A stretch of 11,137 nt of DNA from UBA12088 sp964568345. Its GTDB lineage: Bacteria; Patescibacteriota; Minisyncoccia; Phycocordibacterales; UBA12088. Each line of letters starts with the position of its first letter. The stretch's first letter is position 1. The position numbers and the translations under genes were made by a program. Under the pieces are notes generated by a model. That model saw only the letters and a list, made by a program, of their open reading frames with translations, searched no databases and was not told the DNA's origin. Below, piece by piece: positions 5,093 through 11,137 of this stretch. The DNA is taken from contig CAZMPG010000037.1 in NCBI GenBank assembly GCA_964568345.1, forward strand, positions 1-11,137, read 5' to 3'.

Positions 5093-6472
5093 TTACGCCC
5101 CCTGCGTGACGCCCTCGATACTCCCCTTCATGTAGAAAGCCGTCTCGGGAAGCGCATCGTGCTTTCCCTCGACTATTTCCCGGAACGACCGGATGGTGTC
5201 GGCAAGCGAGCAGTACGCGCCGGGCGTACCGGTGAAGACTTCGCCAACAAAGAAGGGCTGCGAGAGGAAGCGCTGCACCTTGCGTGCTCGGTCCACGAGG
5301 AGCCGGTCTTCGTCGGAGAGCTCCTCAGTGCCGAGGATAGCAATGATGTCCTGGAGATCTTTGTACCGCTGGAGGATACGCTTCACCTCCATCGCAACTG
5401 CATAGTGCTCATCGCCCACCACTGAGGGCTCGAGCGCGGTCGAGCTCGATGCCAGCGGGTCTACCGCAGGGTAGATGGCGAGCGCCGCAAGCTCGCGGGC
5501 AAGCACTACCGTGGAGTCGAGGTGCGAGAAGGTGGTCGCCGGCGCGGGGTCGGTAAGGTCGTCGGCGGGCACGTACACCGCTTGCACCGAGGTGATCGAG
5601 CCCTTCGCGGTCGAGGTGATACGCTCCTGGAGCTGCCCCATCTCCTCGGCGAGTGTCGGCTGGTACCCCACCGCACTCGGGACACGCCCGAGGAGTGCAG
5701 AGACCTCTGACCCCGCTTGGGTGAAGCGAAACACGTTGTCCATGAAGAAGAGCACGTCCTTGCCGAGCGTGTCGCGGTAGTACTCAGCCATGGTGAGGCC
5801 GCTCAGGGCTACCCGCGCTCGAGCGCCGGGCACCTCGTTCATCTGGCCAAAGACGAGCGCCGTCTTACTGATGACGCCAGAATCCACCATCTCATGGTAG
5901 AGGTCGTTGCCCTCGCGCACCCGCTCGCCGACGCCCGCAAACACCGAGTACCCGCCGTGCTCCGCCGCAATGTTGCGGATGAGCTCCTGGATGAGCACGG
6001 TCTTCCCGACGCCCGCGCCGCCGAAGAGGCCAACCTTTCCACCCTTGATGAACGGCACGAGGAGGTCGATAACCTTGATGCCCGTTTCGAACACTTCGGT
6101 CCTCGTCGCCTGCTCGCGGAACGCTGGCGCAGCGCGGTGGATGGGCCACTGGTCATCGCCCGTCGCAGGGCCCTTGCCGTCTATGGGGCGGCCAACGACA
6201 TCGAACATACGGCCGAGCACTCGCTCACCGACAGGCACGCTTATAGGGGAGCCGGTGTCCTCGACCTCCTCGCCGCGCGCGAGGCCGTCGGTCGCCGCCA
6301 TCGCAATGCAGCGCACCTGGCCGAGGCCGAGGTGCTGTGCTACTTCGAGCGTCATGCGCTCGGTGGGGCGCTCAGGATTCCTGACAAGGAGCGCGTTCTG
6401 GATAGGGGGCACGCCGTCCCGAAACTCGACGTCAACCACGGTGCCGATTACCTGTGCGATGGTGCCTTTCAT
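5093..6472 (-). CDS. atpD: ATP synthase F1 subunit beta (catalytic)
   Basis: The catalytic subunit of the alpha3beta3 head makes ATP from ADP and phosphate. It has 459 residues from ATG 6472, where the protein begins MKGTIAQVIGTVVDVEF as the family does; the open frame runs 17 codons further upstream without similarity. The Walker A loop GGAGVGKT is at 151-158 and the catalytic Glu in GERVREGND is E183. The Walker B Asp in FFMDN is D245, followed by FRFTQAGSEVSALLGR. SAVGYQPTLAEEMG is at 266-279. The DELSEED-like lever that pushes on gamma reads EELSDED at 383-389. All key residues are present and the length is normal. The ATG follows CACCACCT, with no Shine-Dalgarno. It lies 34 bases after atpG and 7 before atpC. 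Confidence 0.98.
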   Translation of the reverse strand: MKGTIAQVIGTVVDVEFRDGVPPIQNALLVRNPERPTERMTLEVAQHLGLGQVRCIAMAATDGLARGEEVEDTGSPISVPVGERVLGRMFDVVGRPIDGKGPATGDDQWPIHRAAPAFREQATRTEVFETGIKVIDLLVPFIKGGKVGLFGGAGVGKTVLIQELIRNIAAEHGGYSVFAGVGERVREGNDLYHEMVDSGVISKTALVFGQMNEVPGARARVALSGLTMAEYYRDTLGKDVLFFMDNVFRFTQAGSEVSALLGRVPSAVGYQPTLAEEMGQLQERITSTAKGSITSVQAVYVPADDLTDPAPATTFSHLDSTVVLARELAALAIYPAVDPLASSSTALEPSVVGDEHYAVAMEVKRILQRYKDLQDIIAILGTEELSDEDRLLVDRARKVQRFLSQPFFVGEVFTGTPGAYCSLADTIRSFREIVEGKHDALPETAFYMKGSIEGVTQGA

Positions 6473-6506
6473 AGGTGGTGTGCTAGCGTAGTAATAGTGG
6501 GCGCGA

Positions 6507-7424
6507 TTAGCGCATCGCCTCAATGCCGCTCGTTATTTCGCTCACCTCAGCGGTGATAGCGGTTTGGCGCTCCTTGTTGTACGTGCGGGTGAGTGCCCGT
6601 GTGAGGTCGCGTGCGCGGTCAGACGCCCCTTTCATGGCGACCATGCGCGCGCTGTGTTCGCTCGCATTCGCTTCGAGCGCCGCATGGTAGAGTACCACAC
6701 CGATGAGGAACGGCACCAGCTCGTCGAGCACCGCATCGGCGTTCGGTTCGAGCGTGTGCTTGAAGGTCGCCTCGCGGGTGGCAGGAATGGCAAGCTCGCT
6801 GTACTTACCACGCGCGGGCACAATACCCTCGATGACCTCACGCACCGCAGCGATCGAAAGCGGGAGGAGGCGGCGCACGACCGGCTGCTGCACAAACGTG
6901 GACTCGAAGTTGCTGTACACGAGCATGACGCGGTCAAACGTGCCTGACCGGTACGCTGCGATGACACGGCGAGCGAGCGTATCGGGATCGCCGTCAGAGA
7001 CCCCCTCGCCCCAGTGTTCGTGCTGCTCAAGGATGCGGTACCCCCGCCGCGCGAAGTGTTCGCCCCCCTTCTTCCCGATGGCGAGGATGGCGACCGATTC
7101 CCGGCTCCACCGGTGTTCCCCGATGAGGCGGTGTGCCGCACGGAGTACGTAGCTGTTGAGCGCTCCTGCGAGCCCCCGGTCCGAGGTGACGACCATGATG
7201 AGTACCTGCCGCTCCTCGGCGCGGTGTACGGCGAGGGGGTGGTGGGTAGCCCGTACAAGGAGGCGCTTGAGGAGGCCGATGGCGTGGAGCGCGTACGGTC
7301 GAGCTTCGATAGCGGTCGCCTGGCTCCGCCGCATCTTGACCGCGGAAACTGCCTCCATCGCCTTGGTGACCTGGTGAATCTTCTTCACTGCGCGGATTTT
7401 GCTTTTGACATCTTTGAGAGACAT
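6507..7424 (-). CDS. atpG: ATP synthase F1 subunit gamma
   Basis: Gamma is the rotating central shaft that couples the c-ring to the catalytic sites. It has 305 residues, slightly longer than the usual 285-290. The N-terminal helix carries the signature LKDVKSKIRAVKKIHQVTKAME at residues 3-24 (family form: L..RI.S...T.KIT.AM). The Rossmann-like middle contains VVTSDRGLAGALN at 78-90. The C-terminal helix ends the coiled coil with the conserved MVAMKGASDRARDL (261-274) and TRTYNKERQTAITAEVSEI (279-297). The extra length falls in the middle domain, around the His-rich HEHWGEG at 135-141. The start is 18 bases after atpA, with only a weak purine stretch before the ATG. In the operon it stands in its usual place between atpA and atpD. 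Confidence 0.97.
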   Translation of the reverse strand: MSLKDVKSKIRAVKKIHQVTKAMEAVSAVKMRRSQATAIEARPYALHAIGLLKRLLVRATHHPLAVHRAEERQVLIMVVTSDRGLAGALNSYVLRAAHRLIGEHRWSRESVAILAIGKKGGEHFARRGYRILEQHEHWGEGVSDGDPDTLARRVIAAYRSGTFDRVMLVYSNFESTFVQQPVVRRLLPLSIAAVREVIEGIVPARGKYSELAIPATREATFKHTLEPNADAVLDELVPFLIGVVLYHAALEANASEHSARMVAMKGASDRARDLTRALTRTYNKERQTAITAEVSEITSGIEAMR

Positions 7425-7442
7425 GCTCGTGTACGTTCTGGA

Positions 7443-9011
7443 TTAGCTCGCAGCAAAGAGGCTCCCGTGCGCCGTGCGGAACAGGGTGCACGCTTCACGA
7501 AGCTCCTCACGGTTCGCCTCGCTGAGGTCTCGCGATGTGCGGATGGAGGCGAGGAGGCCGGGGTGCTGATCCTCGAGGAAGGTCGTGAGCTCGTGCGCGA
7601 CGAGAGTGGTCGAGGCGACGGGGACGTCGTCAAAGAACCCGTCGTTTGCCGCAGCAATGGCAGCGACCTGCCTCTCGAAGCCGAGAGGGTTGCTGTGGGG
7701 CTGCTTCAAGACCTCAACGAGCCGCGCGCCCTTGCGAAGGCGCTTCGTTGTCTCCGCATCGAGGTCGCTCGCAAACTGCGAGAATGCCTCGAGCTCGCGG
7801 TACTGAGCAAGCTCGATACGCATCTTTCCCGCCACCTTCTTCATTGCCTTGGTCTGCGCCGAGCTCCCGACACGCGAGACCGAGAGGCCGACGTTCACCG
7901 CAGGGCGAATACCCTTGTTGAAGAGGTCGGATTCGAGGTAGATCTGTCCGTCGGTTATCGAAATGACGTTCGTGGGAATGTACGCAGAGACATCACCTTC
8001 TTGGGTCTCAATAATGGGAAGTGCGGTGATAGACCCGCCGCCGAGCGCAGGAGAGAGCTTTGCCGAGCGCTCGAGGAGGCGCGAGTGGAGGTAGAAGATG
8101 TCACCGGGAAATGCCTCGCGGCCTGGCGGGCGCCGGAGGAGGAGCGACACCTCGCGGTACGCGACCGACTGCTTCGAAAGGTCGTCGAAGACGACGAGCA
8201 CATCTTTCCCGTGCTCCATAAAGTACTCTGCCATCGCGACACCCGCGTACGGAGCGAGAAACTGGAGCGCTGCCGGGTCGGACGCAGGGGCATCTACGAC
8301 GAGGGTGTACTCGAGTGCCCCCGCATCTTTGAGCTTGGCGACGATCTTTGCCGTTTTCGACTCCTTCTGGCCAATGGCGACGTACACGCAGATAGGACGC
8401 GTCTCATCTGACTCACTCCGCTGGTTGAGGATCGTATCTATCGCAATGGTCGTCTTGCCGGTGAAGCGATCGCCGATAATGAGCTCGCGCTGGCCGCGAC
8501 CAATGGGGATCATGGCGTCTATCGCCTTGAGGCCGGTATGGAGGGGGACGTTCACCGGCGCACGCTCGATCACCGGGTGTGCGGGGCGCTCAACGGGGAA
8601 TACGGTGGTAGTCGCTATGGGTCCCTTCCCATCGAGCGGCTCACCGAGGGTGTTCACGACGCGCCCGATGAGCGCTTCTCCCACCGGCACCGAGAGCACC
8701 CGCCCGGTCGCACGTACCGTCATACCCTCACGGACACTCCGGACATCGCCGAGTACGACCGCACGTACCGCATGCTCCTCAAGGTTGAGCACCACGCCGT
8801 AGGTGCGACGGCTATCTTGCATGGCTTCGGCGACCGGCAGGTCGCCTGTGGTCTCGAACTCCACCATCTCGGCCATGAGCGAGCGGGAGAGCCCCGTGAT
8901 TTCGACGACACCGTCGCCCACCGCGACAACCGTCCCGGTCCCCTCGGGGGCGACCGCTGTCTCAAAGGACTCGAGGTGCTTCCGCAATGTATCAACAATC
9001 GTACTGGTCAT
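7443..9011 (-). CDS. atpA: ATP synthase F1 subunit alpha
   Basis: Alpha is the regulatory, non-catalytic nucleotide-binding subunit. It has 522 residues from ATG 9011, four bases after the atpH stop; the open frame reaches 9290 but that part overlaps atpH and shows no similarity. The N-terminal beta barrel begins at about residue 24 (GTGTVVAVGDGVVEITGL). The P-loop is GDRFTGKT at 180-187, Walker B-type VLVVFDD is at 271-277, and PPGREAFPGDIFYLHSRLLER spans 295-315. The arginine finger lies in SVSRVGSSAQ (R380) and reaches into the beta active site. One oddity is Phe183: the usual P-loop is GDRQTGKT, and that Gln is nearly invariant in the examples I know. Otherwise length and motifs are normal, so the subunit should work. 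Confidence 0.98.
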   Translation of the reverse strand: MTSTIVDTLRKHLESFETAVAPEGTGTVVAVGDGVVEITGLSRSLMAEMVEFETTGDLPVAEAMQDSRRTYGVVLNLEEHAVRAVVLGDVRSVREGMTVRATGRVLSVPVGEALIGRVVNTLGEPLDGKGPIATTTVFPVERPAHPVIERAPVNVPLHTGLKAIDAMIPIGRGQRELIIGDRFTGKTTIAIDTILNQRSESDETRPICVYVAIGQKESKTAKIVAKLKDAGALEYTLVVDAPASDPAALQFLAPYAGVAMAEYFMEHGKDVLVVFDDLSKQSVAYREVSLLLRRPPGREAFPGDIFYLHSRLLERSAKLSPALGGGSITALPIIETQEGDVSAYIPTNVISITDGQIYLESDLFNKGIRPAVNVGLSVSRVGSSAQTKAMKKVAGKMRIELAQYRELEAFSQFASDLDAETTKRLRKGARLVEVLKQPHSNPLGFERQVAAIAAANDGFFDDVPVASTTLVAHELTTFLEDQHPGLLASIRTSRDLSEANREELREACTLFRTAHGSLFAAS

Positions 9012-9015
9012 GGTG

Positions 9016-9429
9016 CTACGATGAGCTACTAATGAGGTGCGTGTAGAGCTTCGTGAGCGCGCGACGGTACGTCCGATCAATGCGTGCGCTCGACGTGCGG
9101 ACTTCGTACCCGCCGACGACGCGATCGTCAACCTCGAGGAGCGGCGCACGCAGGCGCACATCCTCTCCGAGACGTGCTGCATCTGCTGCGATGGCTGCCT
9201 CGTAGCGCGTCGCATCATCCGCGTGCGCCACGCGGACGGTCGTTCCCTGTGCATACCGTCGCTGCACGAGCGCTTCACACTCCGCCACAATACGGGGGAG
9301 GAGTCGATGGTGCCCCCGACTCGCGAGGAGTGCTATGAGGCGCTCGACGCGCTCGTGCCACTCCGCCTCGCCTGGAGCCGCCTCTCCGGCAAGGAACAGC
9401 GCTTCTGCGTACTCATGTGCGTGCAGCAT
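9016..9429 (-). CDS. atpH: ATP synthase F1 subunit delta, shortened
   Basis: Delta (OSCP type) caps the alpha3beta3 head and ties it to subunit b. It has 137 residues, against about 175-180 in most bacteria. The N-terminal helix start AHEYAEALF is present (residues 4-12). RLIALLASRGHHRLLPRIV at about 30-48 matches the helix pair that normally lies near residue 75-100. Roughly 40 residues of the six-helix N-terminal domain therefore seem to be missing between them. The C-terminal part is typical: EVDDRVVGGYEVR, then IDRTYRRALTKL. Identification rests on these blocks and on position between atpF and atpA. The ATG is 8 bases after the atpF stop, preceded by CCACCCCT and not by a Shine-Dalgarno. 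A short delta may be a lineage trait and not damage. Confidence 0.9.
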   Translation of the reverse strand: MLHAHEYAEALFLAGEAAPGEAEWHERVERLIALLASRGHHRLLPRIVAECEALVQRRYAQGTTVRVAHADDATRYEAAIAADAARLGEDVRLRAPLLEVDDRVVGGYEVRTSSARIDRTYRRALTKLYTHLISSSS

Positions 9430-9437
9430 AGGGGTGG

Positions 9438-9899
9438 TTATGGCTGTGCGGGTGAGCGGGTGGCACGGAGCGTCTGCTCGACCCCAAGGACGACGAGGCG
9501 CGCGAGCTCCTCCTTCCCTTCGGTAAGCGCTGCACGACGAAGCTCGTCTCCGGCAAGGGCGGCTTCGGCGATGATGCGATCGCTCTTGGTGCGGGCTTCG
9601 TCAATAAGCCTCGCCTCACGCTCCTTAGCTGCTGCACGTGCGGCCGTGAGCGCTGCCTCCGCGTCGAGCGATGCCCGCGTAATGATCTCCGCCTTCTTTG
9701 CGTCGGCATCGCGGAGTGCTGCTTGCGCCCGCTCCGCCTGCGCAACCCCCTCGATGATCTGCGTCCGCCGCTCCTCGATGAGCTTCATGAGCGGTCGGTA
9801 GAGAAAGTACGAGAGCGCGGCGAGGAGAACGCCGAAGTTTAGTATCTGCACGACGAGGAGCTTCCACTCGACACCAAAGACCGCGAAGACCTGTTCCAT
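9438..9899 (-). CDS. atpF: ATP synthase Fo subunit b
   Basis: Subunit b is the membrane-anchored peripheral stalk that holds the F1 head still. It has 153 residues from ATG 9899; a GTG two codons upstream (9905) is an alternative start. A short N-terminus precedes a single membrane helix at about 11-34 (EWKLLVVQILNFGVLLAALS), then YRPLMKLIEERR, the usual hinge into the stalk. A long charged, Ala-rich helix with coiled-coil character follows to about residue 140. The segment EARTKSDRIIAEA at 101-113 has the right-handed coiled-coil style of b subunits. Only one b gene is present, so the stalk is a homodimer. The atpE stop lies 24 bases upstream and overlaps an AGGAG too far from the ATG to act as its ribosome site. 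Confidence 0.96.
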   Translation of the reverse strand: MEQVFAVFGVEWKLLVVQILNFGVLLAALSYFLYRPLMKLIEERRTQIIEGVAQAERAQAALRDADAKKAEIITRASLDAEAALTAARAAAKEREARLIDEARTKSDRIIAEAALAGDELRRAALTEGKEELARLVVLGVEQTLRATRSPAQP

Positions 9900-9923
9900 A
9901 CGCACGAAGGTTCTGAAGCGCTC

Positions 9924-10151
9924 CTACGCAAACTTGATAATGAAACCGACGACGACCGCGAAGATGGCGAGCGCTTCGGTAAAGGCGACCCCGATGAACA
10001 TGGTGGTCGTCACCTTGCCAGACGCATCCGGGTTGCGCCCAATGGCTTCGAGCGCTTTCCCGACGAGCATGCCGATGCCGATGCCGGGGCCCAGGACACC
10101 GATACCGACGACAATCGCCATAGCGAGCGCCTTCATTGCTTCAAGCTCCAT
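9924..10151 (-). CDS. atpE: ATP synthase Fo subunit c
   Basis: Subunit c forms the ion-carrying rotor ring. It has 75 residues in two membrane helices. The first carries the glycine motif GPGIGIGMLVG at 21-31, the polar loop is RNPD at 39-42, and the second holds the ion-binding Glu59 in AFTEALAIF. The residues after Glu59 are Ala60, Leu61 and Phe64, where sodium-type rings have Ser, Thr and Tyr, so the ring should carry protons. I keep the ATG at 10151 because MELEAMKALAMAI fits family N-termini. The ATG five codons later (10136) has GGAG 9 bases before it, a better ribosome site, and would give 70 residues. The gene lies 38 bases after atpB. Confidence 0.97.
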   Translation of the reverse strand: MELEAMKALAMAIVVGIGVLGPGIGIGMLVGKALEAIGRNPDASGKVTTTMFIGVAFTEALAIFAVVVGFIIKFA

Positions 10152-10189
10152 ACACTGTGTGGTTATGCCCGGCTCCTCGCCGAGCGCTG

Positions 10190-10960
10190 CTAATGTGCTT
10201 CGCTCACCGCCAGCTTGATAAAGAAGAGGGTGAGCAACGTGAACACGGCCGCCTGGATTACCCCGACGAGCACCTCGTAGAGCATGAGGGGCACCGGTGC
10301 GAGGTAGGGGGCGAAGTATACCATGACCATAATGAGCGTCGAGCCGGCAAACATATTGCCGAAAAGACGGAACGAGAAGGAAATGAGCCGCGCAAACTCC
10401 GAGATAAGCTCGATGATACCGACAAAGAAGCCGAGGACCGAGCGGAAATTGAAAAACTTACCGAGGTACGTGCGCAGACCGTGGGCGCGCACGCCAGCCG
10501 CCTCGATGACGACGAACACGATGAGCGCGAGTGCTATTGTCGTATTGAGGTCGGTCGTGAGGGGGTGGAAAAGCGGCACCTGCGCTACACCGGTGGGTGA
10601 TGCTGCCTCTGCCACGGAGGTTGCCGGCGTCACGAGGAGCGATTCGACGCCCGGCACGAGCTCGAACCAGTTGCCGAGGAGGATGAAGAGGAAGAGTGTC
10701 GTGAGGAGTGGTACGTAGCGGAGTGCGAGCTCACGCGACCCCAGGATCTCCTCGACGTACCCGATGAGGGAGCCGAGGATGCTCTCCGCGCACGCCTGTG
10801 CCCTGCCGGGGATGCGGGCGATATTTTTTCCGAGGTACGCCGCACCTGCGATGAGGACCGCGCTCACCAGGATACCCATGAGCGTTGTATTCGTGATGGG
10901 TACGCCGAGTACCTCGAAGAGTGTGTGTGCGGCGAGTGAGATGTGAATGCCCTCGTGCAT
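10190..10960 (-). CDS. atpB: ATP synthase Fo subunit a
   Basis: Subunit a forms the proton half-channels beside the c-ring. It has 256 residues from ATG 10960. The open frame runs 56 codons further but reads as non-protein and would cover the predicted promoter. Several membrane helices are evident: about 28-45, 83-100, 138-156, 172-190, 205-219 and 228-250. The essential stator Arg is R198 in FSFRLFGNMFAG, and the conserved Gln is Q236 in VGVIQAAVFTLLTLFFI. LLGNWFELVPG at 94-104 is the usual loop motif (LxxNxxGLxPG). Length and motifs are normal. No Shine-Dalgarno is seen. It opens the operon. Confidence 0.97.
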   Translation of the reverse strand: MHEGIHISLAAHTLFEVLGVPITNTTLMGILVSAVLIAGAAYLGKNIARIPGRAQACAESILGSLIGYVEEILGSRELALRYVPLLTTLFLFILLGNWFELVPGVESLLVTPATSVAEAASPTGVAQVPLFHPLTTDLNTTIALALIVFVVIEAAGVRAHGLRTYLGKFFNFRSVLGFFVGIIELISEFARLISFSFRLFGNMFAGSTLIMVMVYFAPYLAPVPLMLYEVLVGVIQAAVFTLLTLFFIKLAVSEAH

Positions 10961-11137
10961 ACTACTACAGCAGTGTAGAACGCACGCAACCCTCCCCGCC
11001 CCGCGTGCACAGGGGAGTATAGCATACAGGTATAGGTGTAGGGAAGCGAAAACAGGGCCAACCGCTGCTAGACAATGGTGCCGTGAGGTGCTACGGTGCA
11101 TCCGGATGCCACTGACCAAGAGGTTCAAAATGCCAGT
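10961..11137. other. Non-coding region upstream of atpB with a 12-bp palindrome
   Basis: I see no gene in these 177 bases; atpI or atpZ, often first in this operon, do not appear before the window ends. The stretch holds the candidate atpB promoter and, 74 bases further upstream, the perfect palindrome GCATCCGGATGC at 11098-11109. Such a site could be a repressor or activator operator, but a single 12-base palindrome can also arise by chance. Confidence 0.3.
11016..11024 (-). promoter_or_regulatory. Extended -10 promoter of the ATP synthase operon
   Basis: On the minus strand TGCTATACT matches TGnTATAAT in all but one base (hexamer at plus 11016-11021). The best -35 candidate is TTCCCT at an 18-base spacing (plus 11040-11045), only three of six, so the extended -10 would carry recognition. 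The start would be near 11009, giving a leader of about 50 bases before atpB. Confidence 0.55.

Noticed and set aside
7014..8411. 465-codon plus-strand open frame opposite atpG and atpA
   Set aside because: It is the mirror of two certain genes. GC-rich third positions suppress stops on the other strand, and the protein has low-complexity Glu/Arg/Val content without motifs.
9012..9290. N-terminal extension of atpA to 9290
   Set aside because: It lies wholly over atpH in another frame; the alpha family start fits the ATG at 9011.
10961..11128. Longer atpB start near 11128
   Set aside because: The added residues are not membrane-like for this family, and they cover the extended -10 promoter.
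11080..11137. A tRNA-like GGTTCAAAAT segment near the window end
   Set aside because: The bases around it do not form a T-stem or acceptor stem.

Overview
The window is dense, GC-rich bacterial DNA (I judge it well above 50% GC by eye) and almost all of it is read on the minus strand, from right to left. It looks like a member of the Candidate Phyla Radiation (Patescibacteria, Parcubacteria-like). That is inference. It rests on the style of the ribosomal protein S2 N-terminus, the short EF-Ts, the pared-down ATP synthase delta and epsilon subunits, and the tight packing with start/stop overlaps. TGA serves as a stop (the 1030 gene ends in an ATGA overlap), which argues against the lineages that read TGA as glycine.

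Right half (4852-10960): a complete F1Fo ATP synthase operon in the classical order atpB-E-F-H-A-G-D-C, with no visible atpI or atpZ in the short upstream stretch. An extended -10 element lies about 55 bases before atpB. The products form the membrane rotor and stator (a, c, b), the peripheral stalk cap (delta), the alpha3beta3 catalytic head, and the central stalk (gamma, epsilon). The c subunit has a proton-type ion site. Delta is short through loss of part of its N-terminal domain, and epsilon consists of the beta-sandwich only, without the C-terminal inhibitory helices. The alpha P-loop has Phe where Gln is usual.

Middle (4391-4851): about 460 bases without an intact gene, but not empty. 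A perfect hairpin just past atpC can stop transcription from both sides. Facing it on the plus strand is what I read as a small gene broken by two single-base frame changes (4531-4801). Next come a possible minus-strand terminator with a T tract and a good promoter for the following operon.

Left half (56-4390): a translation operon, rpsB (S2) then tsf (EF-Ts), with a strand-specific hairpin between them. It is followed 3 bases later by an unrecognised small membrane protein. A tRNA-Thr(UGU) comes next, and only 6 bases beyond it a membrane-bound family 2-like glycosyltransferase starts. That gene overlaps, through ATGA, a membrane-anchored PEGA-domain protein. The last two are probably an envelope or surface-polysaccharide pair.

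Across the window most start codons have no Shine-Dalgarno sequence. Four genes instead start within the hexamer CCTATG.
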